Positions 33,401 to 45,604 of a DNA stretch of 64,000 bases are shown piece by piece. Every line of letters starts with the position of its first letter. Position 1 is the stretch's first letter. The notes under the pieces were generated by a model. The model saw only the letters and a list, made by a program, of their open reading frames with translations, ran no database searches and was not told the DNA's origin. The DNA is from Arenicola marina (taxonomy: Eukaryota > Annelida > Polychaeta > Arenicolidae): NCBI GenBank assembly GCA_964019135.1, contig OZ025256.1:744001-808000 (forward strand), in the 5' to 3' direction. The translations under genes were made by a program, and so were the position numbers.

Positions 33401-36400
33401 GTCCGTGATCCCGGAGATGTTGACCCATCGCACGCCGAGAGATGTCAGGGATCCCGGAGAGGTTGACCCATCGCACGCCGAGGGACGTCAGAGATCCCGG
33501 AGAGGTTGACCCATCGCACGCCGAGGAATGTCAGGGATCTCGGAGATGTTGACCCATCGCACGCCGAGGGACGTCAGAGATCCCGGAGAGGTTGACCCAT
33601 CGCACGCCGATAGACGTCAGGGGTCCCGGGGAGGTTGACCCATCGCACGCCGAGGGATGTCAGGGATCCCGGAGAGGTTGACCCATCGCACGCTGAGAGA
33701 CGTCAAGGATCCCGGAGATGTTGACCCATCGCACGCCGATAGACGTCAGGGATTCCGGAGAGGTTGACCCATCGCACGCCGATAGACGTCAGGGATTCCG
33801 GAGAGGTTGACCCATCGCACGCCGAGGGACGTCAGGGATCCCGGAGAGGTTGACCCATCGCACGCCGAGGGACGTCAGGGATCCCGGAGAGGTTGACCCA
33901 TCGCACGCCGAGGGACGTCAGGGATCCCGGAGAGGTTGACCCATCGCACGCCGAGGGATGTCAGGGATCCCGGAGAGGTTGACCCATCGCACGCCGAGAG
34001 ACGTCAGGGATCCCGGAGAGGTTGACCCATCGCACGCCGAGGGACGTCAGGGATCCCGGAGAGGTTGACCCATCGCACGCCGAGGGATGTCAGGGATCTC
34101 GGAGAGGTTGACCCATCGCACGCCGAGAGACGTCAGGGATCCCGGAGAGGTTGACCCATCGCACGTCGAGAGACGTCAGGGATCTCGGAGAGGTTGACCC
34201 ATCGCACGCCGAGGGATGTCAGGGATCCCGGAGAGGTTGACCCATCGCACGCCGAGAGACGTCAGGGATCCCGGAGAGGTTGACCCATCGCACGCCGAGG
34301 GACGTCAGGGATCCCGGAGAGGTTGACCCATCGCACGCCGAGGGATGTCAGGGATCCCGGAGAGGTTGACCCATCGCACGCCGAGAGACGTCAGGGATCC
34401 CGGAGAGGTTGACCCATCGCACGTCGAGAGACGTCAGGGATCTCGGAGAGGTTGACCCATCGCACGCCGAGAGACGTCAGGGATCCCGGAGAGGTTGACC
34501 CATCGCACGCCGAGGAATGTCAGGGATCCCGGAGAGGTTGACCCATCGCACGCCGATAGACGTCAGGGATCCCGGAGAGGTTGACCCATCGCACGCCGAG
34601 GGACGTCAGGGATCCCGGAGAGGTTGACCCATCGCACGCCGATAGACGTCAGGGATCCCGGAGAGGTTGACCCATCGCACGCCGAGGGATGTCAGGGATC
34701 CCGGAGAGGTTGACCCATCGCACGCTGAGAGACGTCAAGGATCCCGGAGAGGTTGACCCATCGCACGCCGAGGGACGTCAGGGATCCCGGAGAGGTTGAC
34801 CCATCGCACGCCGAGAGACGTCAGGGATCCCGGAGAGGTTGACCCATCGCACGCCGAGAGACGTCAGGGATCCCGGAGAGGTTGACCCATCGCACGCCGA
34901 GGGACGTCAGGGATCCCGGAGAGGTTGACCCATCGCACGCCGAGGGACGTCAAGGATCCCGAAGAGGTTGACCCATCGCACGCCGAGGGACGTCAGGGAT
35001 CTCGGAGAGGTTGACCCATCGCACGCCGAGGGATGTCAGGGATCCCGGAGAGGTTGACCCATCGCACGCCGAGGGACGTCAGAGATCCCGGAGATGTTGA
35101 CCCATCGCACGCCGATAGACATCAGGGATCGCGGAGAGGTTGACCCATCGCACGCCGAGAGACGTCCGTGATCCCGGAGATGTTGACCCATCGCACGCCG
35201 TTAGACGTCAGGGATCCCGGAGATGTTGACCCATCGCACGCCGTTAGACGTCAGGGATCCCGGAGATGTTGACCCATCGCACGCCGAGAGACGTCCGTGA
35301 TCCCGGAGATGTTGACCCATCGCACGCCGAGAGACGTCAGGGATCCCGGAGAGGTTGACAGATTGCACGCCGACAGACGTCCGTGAGCTCGGAGATGTTG
35401 ACCTATCGCACGCCGAGGGATGTTAGGGATCCCGGGGAGGTTGACCCATCGCACGCCGAGGGACGTCAGGGATCCCGGAGAGGTTGACCCATCGCACGCC
35501 GAGAGACGTCAGGGATCCCGGAGAGGTTGACCCATCGCACGCCGAGGGATGTAAGGGATTCCGGAGAGGTTGACCCATCGCACGCCGAGAGACGTCAAGG
35601 ATCCCGGAGAGGTTGACCCATCGCACGCCGAGAGACGTCAGGGATCCCGGAGAGGTTGACCCATCGCACGCCGAGAGACGTCCGTGATCCCGGAGATGTT
35701 GACCCATCGCACGCCGAGAGACGTCAGGGATCCCGGAGAGGTTGACAGATTGCACGCCGACAGACGTCCGTGATCTCGGAGATGTTGACCCATCGCATGC
35801 CGAGGGACGTCAAGGATCCCGGAGAGGTTGACCCATCGCACGCCGAGAGACGTCAGGGATCCCGGAGAGGTTGACCCATCGCACGCCGAGGGATGTCAGG
35901 GATCCCGGAGAGGTTGACCCATCGCACGCCGAGGGATGTCAGGGATCCGGGAGAGGTTGACCCATCGCACGTCGAGAGACGTCAGGGATCCCGGAGAGGT
36001 TGACCCATCGCACGCCGAGAGACGTCAGGGATCCCGGAGAGGTTGACCCATCGCACACCGAGGGACGTCAGGGATCCCGGAGAGGTTGACCCATCGCACG
36101 CCGAGAGACGTCAGGAATCCCGGAGAGGTTGACCCATCGCACGCCGAGGGATGTCAGGGATCCCGGAGAGGTTGACCCATCGCACGCCGAGGGATGTCAG
36201 GGATCCGGGAGAGGTTGACCCATCGCACGTCGAGAGACGTCAGGGATCCCGGAGAGGTTGACCCATCGCACACCGAGGGATGTCAGGGATCCCGGAGAGG
36301 TTGACCCATCGCACGCCGAGGGACGTCAGGGATCCCGGAGAGGTTGACCTATCGCACGCCGAGAGACGTCAGGGATCCCGGAGAGGTTGACCCATCGCAC

Positions 36401-39400
36401 GCCGAGGGATGTCAGGGATCCCGGAGAGGTTGACCCATCGCACGCCGAGAGACGTCAGGGATCCCGGAGAGGTTGACCCATCGCACGCCGAGGGACGTCA
36501 GGGATCCCGGAGAGGTTGACCCATCGCACGCCGAGGGACGTCAGGGATCCCGGAGAGGTTGACCCATCGCACGCCGAGGGATGTCAGGGATCCCGGAGAG
36601 GTTGACCCATCGCACGCCGAGAGACGTCAGGGATCCCGGAGAGGTTGACCCATCGCACGCCGATAGACATCAGGGATCGCGGAGAGGTTGACCCATCGCA
36701 CGCCGAGAGACGTCAGGGATCCCGGAGAGGTTGACCCATCGCACGCCGAGAGACGTCAGGGATCCCGGAGAGGTTGACCCATCGCACGCCGAGAGACGTC
36801 AGGGATCCCGGAGAGGTTGACCCATCGCACGCCGAGAGACGTCAGGGATCTCGGAGATGTTGACCCATCGCACGCCGAGAGACGTCAAGGATCCCGGAGA
36901 GGTTGACCCATCGCACGCCGAGAGATGTCAGGGATCCCGGAGAGGTTGACCCATCGCACGCCGAGGGATGTCAGGGATCCCGGAGAGGTTGATCCATCGC
37001 ACGCCGAGAGACGTCAGGGATCCCGGAGAGGTTGACCCATCGCACACCGAGGGACGTCAGGGATCCCGGAGAGGTTGACCCATCGCACGCCGAGAGACGT
37101 CAGGGATCCCGGAGAGGTTGACCCATCGCACGCCGAGGGACGTCAGGGATCCCGGAGAGGTTGACCCATCGCACGCCGAGAGACGTCAGGGATCCCGGAG
37201 AAGTTGACCCATCGCACGCCGAGAGACGTCAGGGATCCCGGAGAGGTTGACCCATCGCACGCCGAGAGACGTCAGAGATCCCGGAGAGGTTGACCTATCG
37301 CACACCGAGGGACGTCAGGGATCCCGGAGAGGTTGGCCTATCGCACGCCGAGGGACGTCAGAGATCCCGGAGAGGTTGACCCATCGCACCCCGAGAGACG
37401 TCAGGGATCCGGGAGAGGTTGACCCATCGCACGCCGAGAGACGTCAGGGATCCCGGAGAGGTTGACAGATTGCACGCCGACAGACGTCAGGGATCCCGGA
37501 GAGGTTGACCCATCGCACGCCGAGAGACGTCAGGGATCTCGGAGATGTTGACCCATCGCACGCCGAGAGACGTCAAGGATCCCGGAGAGGTTGACCCATC
37601 GCACGCCAAGAGACGTCAGGGATCCCGGAGAGGTTGACCCATCGCACGCCGAGGGATGTCAGGGATCCCGGAGAGGTTGATCCATCGCACGCCGAGAGAC
37701 GTCAGGGATCCCGGAGAGGTTGACCCATCGCACACCGAGGGACGTCAGGGATCCCGGAGAGGTTGACCCATCGCACGCCGAGAGACGTCAGGGATCCCGG
37801 AGAGGTTGACCCATCGCACGCCGAGAGACGTCAGGGATCCCGGAGAGGTTGACCCATCGCACGCCGAGGGACGTCAGGGATCCCGGAGAGGTTGACCCAT
37901 CGCACGCCGAGAGACGTCAGGGATCCCGGAGAGGTTGACCCATCGCACGCCGAGAGACGTCAGAGATCCCGGAGAGGTTGACCCATCGCACGCCGAGAGA
38001 CGTCAGAGATCCCGGAGAGGTTGACCCATCGCACGCCGAGAGACGTCAAGGATCCCGGAGAGGTTGACCCATCGCACGCCGAGAGACGTCAGGGATCCCG
38101 GAGAGGTTGACCCATCGCACACCGAGGGACGTCAGGGATCCCGGAGAGGTTGACCCATCGCACACCGAGGGACGTCAGGGATCCCGGAGAGGTTGACCTA
38201 TCGCACACCGAGGGACGTCAGGGATCCCGGAGAGGTTGACCCATCGCACACCGAGAGACGTCAGGGATTCCGGAGAGGTTGACCCATCGCACACCGAGGG
38301 ACGTCAGGGATCCCGGAGAGGTTGACCTATCGCACGCCGAGGGACGTCAGAGATCCCGGAGAGGTTGACCCATCGCACCCCGAGAGACGTCAGGGATCCG
38401 GGAGAGGTTGACCCATCGCACGCCGAGAGACGTCAGGGATCCCGGAGAGGTTGACAGATTGCACGCCGACAGACGTCAGGGATCCGGGAGAGGTTGACCC
38501 ATCGCACGCCGAGGAATGTCAGGGATCCCGTAGAGGTTGACCCATCGCACGCCAAGGGATATCAGGGATCTCGGAGATGTTGACCCATCGCACACCGAGG
38601 GATGTTAAGGATCCCGGAGAGGTTGACCTATCGCACGCCGAGGGATGTTAGGGATCCCGGAGAGGTTGACCCATCGCACGCCGAGAGACGTCAGGGATCC
38701 CGGAGAGGTTGACCCATCGCACGCCGAGAGACGTCAGGGATCCCGGAGAGGTTGACCCATCGCACGCCGAGGGATGTTAGGGATCCCGGAGAGGTTGACC
38801 CATCGCACACCGAGGGATGTTAAGGATCCCGGAGAGGTTGACCTATCGCACGCCGAGGGATGTTAGGGATCCCGGAGAGGTTGACCCATCGCACGCCGAG
38901 AGACGTCAGGGATCCCGGAGAGGTTGATCCATCGCACGCCGAGAGACGTCAGGGATCCCGGAGAGGTTGACCCACCGCACGCCGAGGGATGTCAGGGATC
39001 CCGGAGAGGTTGACCCATCGCACGCCGAGGAACGTCAGGGATCCCGGAGAGGTTGACCCACCGCACGCCGAGGGATGTCAGGGATCCCGGAGAGGTTGAC
39101 CCATCGCACGCCGAGAGACGTCAGGGATCCCGGAGAGGTTGACCCATCGCACGCCGAGGGATGTCAGGGATCCCGGAGAGGTTGACCCATCGCACGCCGA
39201 GAGACGTCAGAGATCCCGGAGAGGTTGACCCATCGCACGCCGAGAGACGTCAAGGATCCCGGAGAGGTTGACCCATCGCACGCCGAGGGACGTCAGGGAT
39301 CCCGGAGAGGTTGACCTATCGCACGCCGAGGGACGTCAAGGATCCCGGAGAGGTTGACCCATCGCACGCCGAGAGACGTCAGGGATCCCGGAGAGGTTGA

Positions 39401-39741
39401 CCCATCGCACGCCGAGGGATGTCAGGGATCCCGGAGAGGTTGACCTATCGCACGCCGAGGGACGTCAGGGATCCCGGAGAGGTTGACCCATCGCACACCG
39501 AGGGACGTCAAGGATCCCGGAGAGGTTGACCCATCGCACGCCGAGGGATGTCAGGGATCCCGGAGAGGTTGACCCATCGCACACCGAGGGACGTCAAGGA
39601 TCCCGGAGAGGTTGACCCATCGCACGCCGAGGGACGTCAGGGATCCCGGAGAGGTTGACCCATCGCACGCCGAGGGACGTCAGGGATCCCGGAGAGGTTG
39701 ACCCATCGCACGCCGAGAGACGTCAGGAATCCCGGAGAGGT
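30450..39741. repeat. 43-bp minisatellite megasatellite-like array, about 216 copies
   Basis: The unit is GAGGTTGACCCATCGCACGC, then CGAGAGACGTCAGGGATCCCGGA. Recurrent variants are GAGGGATG, GATAGACG, GTCGAGAG, AGATGTTG and GTCCGTGATC. Each unit holds five CpGs, an AatII site (GACGTC) and usually a BamHI site (GGATCC). Blocks recur at integral unit spacing: 31166-31369 is repeated at 31553 (9 units) and 33273 (49 units); 32499 at 32714 (5 units) and 33058. It is the largest feature of the window and carries no gene. It stops abruptly at 39741. Confidence 0.97.
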
Positions 39742-39914
39742 TTGGTAATAAATGATAAGACATGCTGAAAATTTGATCCAAAATGTGTATAAAATAAGGC
39801 CGTATATTTTACATGGGACCCCATTTACACATCATGCCACATCATGCATAATTTTTTAGAATAGACGGAAACGAGTTTTAAAAAAAAACAGTCCATGGAT
39901 TACTTTTGTACTGA

Positions 39915-39990
39915 TATAGGGTATCGACTGTACAATAAATTGCAGGACTGTACAACAGACTTAGTACACAAAGATAGTCGATACCCTATA
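39915..39990. repeat. Hairpin with 15-bp perfect arms
   Basis: TATAGGGTATCGACT (39915-39929) is repeated in inverse at 39976-39990. The 46-bp loop has GACTGTACAA twice. This may be a very short MITE. No clear target duplication is seen beyond A/T-rich flanks. Confidence 0.6.
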
Positions 39991-40766
39991 ATATCGCAAA
40001 CAAATAGGTATACGCGTGCAGAGAACTTTTCCATAGGAAGTAAAAAAAATTCAGCAGCAACATGTATGGGCTGGATTTATAATAGCCATACGTCAAACAT
40101 ATGACTGTAAACATCGACTGTATATGATTTAGCCTGACTATATATATATACGATCAATGTATATTAGGCCTATCTGCATCAGTTGTCAGGCAAGGGATGT
40201 GACTGGCAACAAACGGCAATTTAATATTGCACTGCCGAGGCTCTTACCTCATACAGCTTAACACAAGATTGCAGCCGCTAGCGCTTTAGTGTTGGAGTTC
40301 CAAGAGAGACTTCAGGGAAGCTTTTGTCGCGACCAATATTTCAGAATTTCGAGCACCGCGGGTACAGCGCGTCACGGTTTTAGTGTGCCAGCCTCCCACT
40401 TGGGGGCGCTAGTGATGTTCAGTCAGGCCGATATCTGCTATGAGCCTCGTTCGCGAATAGAACCGTGTGGCCATCCGTGTGCTTGCTTCCGCGTCAATGT
40501 CGGTTGGTTAGATTACCAAACCTGGCAAAATGAGGGGCCTAGCGAGATAGTGGGCCAGCAAAGCGACCATTCTACGGGTGGATTATACAGAGTGGAGTCT
40601 CCTCTCTTTATCGGCCACGGTATTTTTGGTGGATTAGGCGATATTGTGGTGAAAATCTCGTGTTGAAGCGAGGCTCCAGTTGAGCTGTTTTGCAGCGGTG
40701 TGAGCGAGCGGGGCGGCCTAGCTTCGCTCTGCTGTACATCTATACGCTATACGCCAGCTGTGGAAA
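39991..40766 (+). promoter_or_regulatory. Upstream and 5' UTR region of DGKQ
   Basis: It is A/T-rich to about 40250, then more balanced with scattered CpGs. There is no TATA box near the start. Frames here have no domain support. The promoter role is inferred from position only. Confidence 0.35.
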
Positions 40767-40932
40767 ATGGCAGCTCGCGGGGACGAAGCGACGGATACCC
40801 CCTCGAATTTGGATACCCAGGATCCTGGCCATGGTCATTTTTTCACCAAGAAGTCATTTCACAAGCCTACCTACTGTCACCACTGTACAGACATGCTATG
40901 GGGCATAAGGGGCCAGGGATTTGTTTGTGAGG
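40767..40932 (+). CDS. DGKQ: Diacylglycerol kinase theta, exon 1 (start and first half of C1-1)
   Basis: ATG 40767 lies in a good context (GGAAAATGG). The exon ends TGTGAG G|GTGAGT, phase 1, after 55 codons. About 22 N-terminal residues are followed by the first C1 domain: HFFTKKSFHKPTYCHHC, then TDMLWGIRGQGFVC. This gives H-x12-C-x2-C-x13-C, completed in exon 2. The KPT(Y/F)CxxC...WG pattern is typical of DGK C1 domains, and three C1 domains in a row identify the theta type (DGKQ; DGK-1 in nematodes). The enzyme phosphorylates diacylglycerol to phosphatidic acid and so ends DAG signalling. Human DGKQ has a longer Gly/Pro-rich N-terminus, which is absent here. Confidence 0.9.
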
Positions 40933-43571
40933 GTGAGTTAAAAGTGATGCATCTCCGGTGCATTGGCGATGCAAGCGGGCGGTGTAGCCATGGTAGGCAA
41001 GGCGGCGGCGGGCAGCAGCTAGCAGCTTCTCAAGGCTGGGGACATGCTAGGCTGCTGAGGGGCGGGTCAGCCCCGAGTCTGCGTACTCTGTGCCTGGCTC
41101 CTGCCGTCATCATGCGCTCCGCACCTCCTTAACATAATCCTCTCTCTACTTTAACCTTGTGGAAAAAGACAAGAACCTTCAAGTCTCTCTCTCCATCTCT
41201 CTCAAATCCGGTCCATACGACCCCACAAGCATCTAATGTGGGCTTTCACGTTCAATTTGAGGTCTTTTGGGCCAGCAGACCGCAAACAGCAAGGTTATTC
41301 GGCGGGGTGGGAGGGAGCCGGTGGGTCGTATTATATGCAGTCAGTTGGTTGGCTGTGGGCTCTCCCTCAGAGTTGTCTCTTCCCTGACCTTTTAAATATG
41401 TTGTGGTTTTCAACACTGTTGACGTTTTTAGTACAAAGAGATCTGAATGATGCATCTCCAAACTTCTATAGACTCCCTAACCTATGAACTGAAACATAAA
41501 CAACATGGTTTGCACCTTTTTATAGACCTTGGATTACAATTTGCCAGATATAAATATATATAGCCCTAAATATATATAGACTAATAAATTAACAGATAGC
41601 TGAATGATAAATTTGATTGCATTCCTACCATCTATTATACTTTTCATATCTGTTATCTGAGATAGGTTATATTGATGAGTAAATCTATATATTTCTAGCT
41701 TGATAATGTTATTTTCAAATATTGAAAATTAAGGAAAATAATTCTTGTATTATATTGTATAATTAGAATTTGGTTATTATAAGGCCATATATATAATTTA
41801 AGTAAATTGATTCATCTAGTACAAGTGCATGAAAGTGTAAGTAAAGAAGATAGAAATATATGATAATATATATAATAATTTATAAAATTTATGTACTAAG
41901 CTTACATGTTATTTATCATCATCATCATCATCATCTCAGATTTATATAATTATAATATATATATTATCTATGAGTAACTTAAGTTTGTAACAGATTTAAA
42001 GAGTATTTAAGTACATCAGACATAAGTATAATGCACCCCTGTAAGCTTGCCCTACAATTTATTTACCTAATCCTAATTAACTCTCACTTTACCTCAACTG
42101 CAAGTGCCTTAGACTGGCAATTTTATAACTAAAGTATTATTGGTGAATTCCAATTAATTATTGTTACCATTCCTATTATGATAGAAAGGACATAACAGCT
42201 GGCAGTGTCCTATGTCAGGTATCTGGGTGTGCTCTAGCAATTTATTTCGATTAGCCACTGTGGCTAAACACCTTCAATTTTCTTTAGCCACATGCAGATC
42301 CCATTAGCCATATATATGTAGCATTTTTCCCTTCCACTTCACATCAGTTTCACTCAATCACGTTTTCATCATTGATCGAAAACCAGGCTATTTTTTTTTG
42401 GTTTTTAACCACTGTGGTGACACGCACAGGCCAATCTTGTGCCACATACAGTTGCCTTTCGCCATTGGCGATGTGCAAACGACCAGCATGCACCCAGGGT
42501 ATTCTGCCAGTCAGTAATAATTGCTCACTTGCATCAGACACTAAATCAGGTTCTTGCAGACCTGGACTTTGCATCAGTGTTATAAAGCGCAGAGTGAGAG
42601 AGAGACTGATGTACATAAACAGCATATACATCAACAATAGACACATACAATATGGTATGCAAGTGGGTTACAAGACTATAAGCTTCAAGGCATGAATTAT
42701 CTGCTGGTCATGCCATTTATCATGTGTGTTGTGCCTTAAAACTGCATGTGGAGTTGTTTCGCTGTTTTTGAATGCCAAATTTGCGTATAAGAACACAAAC
42801 CTAAGGCCTTGAGGTTCATAACAGACAATAAACACCTACCATATCGCTCACCAATTATCTGCCAATGAGCAAAACATTTCAAATTCATGAATTGTCCGCC
42901 ACAAAAATGAAAACTTGTGCTGATTTGAAACGTCATAAACGTGCGTACACAAGCCGTTTACTGGTGCCACCGACAGGGGTGCCCAAGCGCTAAATTATAT
43001 GAGACAATAGAAGCGTCCGGAGCGCCACTTTTTCTTTGGCGGCGGCCGTTGGCACTGCTTGTGGTCATAAGCTGGTACCGCCGCTCAAAGGTAACATTTC
43101 CTGTTTATGTTTATTTTGGTACAGCTGTTGCAACGGTCGGCTCCACATGTAGCTTTAACTGTTTAACCATAGGAACCCGACATATATGCAGGAGTCACGT
43201 TTTTGCAGTTTCATGGTACCAGTAACCTATTTCATGACCAAAATATTCAATTTTACCACTGGTCAGTACTGCAACACTTGATGGTAGGCGTGTCTTAAAT
43301 TTGTACATTATAAATTTTAAATTTAGACACGATATAATGAAATAGTAGTCCCAGTCTTTTACTACCCCTTGCTTCCTGAGGGTATAGAAACCCTGTATTA
43401 TTCTTTTCTTCAGGGATGGAACAATGTTACAAGAATACATTATTTTTTTCCCTCTGGATCTGTATATCATGTCATAAGTATTTGCATTCACATTATTTGA
43501 TTTGTTGATTAAGTAGATTTATGATTGACAGGTTTAAGTTTGATTCTTTAACCGCTGTACATCATATTGCA
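40933..43571. other. DGKQ intron 1, first part
   Basis: Intron 1 runs 40933-48553. 41500-42350 is very A/T-rich, with a (CAT)6 run at about 41917-41936. Around 42229-42480 there are TTAGCCA/TGGCTAA and CGCCATTGGCGA motifs like those of the MITE at 46035, perhaps an old copy. No other exon is seen. Confidence 0.5.
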
Positions 43572-43814
43572 ACAGGGGCCAGTTCGATAACTCTTTGGGT
43601 TAGAGCACTGCCATTCAGCCCTCTGGCCACCTGAGAGTCTTAACAGCACGTGGAGCAGTGGTTCTTGCCCCGCTGTCTATGTGGTTGCAAGATAAAGAAT
43701 CTTTACAAAGAGTCAGGGAGTTACTCCCCGGAGACCTGGCTCCACTCTCCCTTCCTTCTCCCATTGACGTGATAAGACCAAAAGTGGTTAAAGCCTCCTG
43801 AATATACAACCAAC
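43572..43814 (+). mobile_element. tRNA-derived SINE, diverged copy
   Basis: It begins GGGGCCAGTTCGATAACTCT after ACAG and contains GTGGTTCTTGCCCCGC at the B-box place and CTCTCCCTTCCTTCTCCCAT. CATATTGCA flanks both sides (43563-43571 and 43815-43823). Confidence 0.75.
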
Positions 43815-44802
43815 CATATTGCATCATTGTTCCCCCCTCCCTCCTGCCCTCAACAATAGCTGGAGGCTGCAAGCTGCATGATAGCGTAGCCTTAAAATTT
43901 ATATGCCATAAAGCCATCCAACGCATGGTCTGTATGCTATTTTATTTAAAGGAAACCCCTTGAATAATTACATATATAATAGTTTCGCCGTTAGGTAACG
44001 CCTCCTGAATAATCCTTCATGTGCATTCAAAGCTTATGTCTTGTGTATGATGCCCATTTAGGGTATTAGCCAGAGACCTGCCTGCCCACCGGTTTTAATT
44101 ATAACAGGCAGATTTTCAGTTTGGTGGGCACTCAGGCGCTGTTTACCCACCCAAAAAATGGTCTTTTGCCCCCCCCCCCCCCCCCCCTTGGGAACCAGAA
44201 CGTACAACATACATGTTAAAGTCCCAAGTGGTCGGAGAGCAAACCCCCCGCCAGTCACAAGTCTTCAGAGCCCCTGCTCAGGTCAGAAGAGACACTCACA
44301 GTTTCATATGAACACTTTCTTCTACCAGCCACAATGTTGGCTGGCAAAAAAATAATTCTGGATAAGACCCTGTGCCCATTCTCTTCCTTCAGTGTCCTTC
44401 CCCTGTGTCATTTACCATAAACTAATGCTATGGTCCATGGTGTGGTGCTTATAACGATAGTAATGTAAGTAATAAGTAAGTAATAATTAGTGGCTTCCTT
44501 AGATTATATATATCACCCCATGCATTATACAAAATTCTTTGTCATACAACTTGTGTATTGTCAGATGTTGGCATTCAATATTGCTATGAGAACTACGATT
44601 GGCTTTTTCCACTATGCCATATAAATAAATATCCTGATGTACATTACTTAATGTGACAAGATTGGAAGAAAGAACAATTGAAAGCAGACATGTATAAACA
44701 AACCTTAAATGTTACCAATAAAAATTAAGGTTTTGTTTGGTTATATTTTGAAATAACATATATTAAGCTGCTATGAAAAATGACCCCTTAAATACTGCTC
44801 GC

Positions 44803-44935
44803 AGAATAAAGATCCCATGTCCTTCTTTGCAAAGTGTAGGGGGTTACACAGTGACATGGCACGGCTCTTCCCTTCCTTCACCCATTGACCGAAATCTGTT
44901 AAAGTGTCCAAAATATGCAACAAATATAGATCAGC
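44803..44935 (+). mobile_element. SINE fragment, 5' truncated
   Basis: It retains AATAAAGATCCCATGTCCTT, TAGGGGGTTACAC and CCCTTCCTTCACCCATTGAC of the SINE body and lacks the tRNA head. Confidence 0.65.
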
Positions 44936-45381
44936 ATGATTAGATTAAAAAGAAATATTTATAACGTTGTTAATATTACAAACAATACAATTAAACTTTT
45001 ACAATATGTTGGTTCATGATGGAAGTTTAATTACACAATATTAGGTAACCTGACAACCACATGAATCATCACTGTTAAGTTTTATTTTTGATATATTTTT
45101 GTTAATTTCTGCACCAAGCCAAACTTGCATCTGCAGAAGTCAATCTTCATTACCATTATGGTAATGATAATAGGAAATCACAATATAAAATAAAGTATTA
45201 AAACAAATAAGCCAAATGAGTTAATAAACTTTCACTGTTATTAATAATGCTGTTACACCAATTACATTTGGCTGTTCAGGTATTACTTAACTTCACCCTG
45301 GATTTCTCAGATCCATCTTTTTCATCAGGGTTTCCTTACTACTCCAGTGAAAAATTTATTGTTTTTTGTCCACATAATGTC

Positions 45382-45575
45382 AGCCTTGAGTGTTCTGGCT
45401 ACCTGAGAACCTAACGGCATGTGGATCAGTGGGTCGCACGCTGCTTTGGCCATGCTTGTATGGTCTTCAGGATAAAGATCCTGTGTCCTTCTTAAAGAAT
45501 AGGGGATTACCCCTGGGAACATGGCTACACTCTCCCTGCCTTCTCCCATGGACGCTATATGACCAAGTGATGGGT
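45382..45575 (+). mobile_element. SINE fragment, truncated head
   Basis: It retains GTGTTCTGGCTACCTGAGAA, AACGGCATGTGGATCAGTGG, AGGATAAAGATCCTGTGTCC and CATGGCTACACTCTCCCTGC of the same family. Confidence 0.7.
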
Positions 45576-45604
45576 GCAAGAATAAGGACTCTTATCATAA
45601 AATG

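Noticed and set aside
30450..39741. A CRISPR array, because repeats are regular with short variable parts
   Set aside because: The 43-bp unit is continuous with no unique spacers, and the context is eukaryotic.
40289..40666. A 125-codon frame just upstream of DGKQ
   Set aside because: No recognisable domain. It lies in the presumed promoter and 5' UTR, and its length is possible by chance.
42350..42646. A 98-codon minus-strand frame in DGKQ intron 1 with a protein-like C-terminal half
   Set aside because: It overlaps TTAGCCA/CGCCA repeat motifs shared with the MITE at 46 kb. No homology is recognised and no splice signals are convincing.
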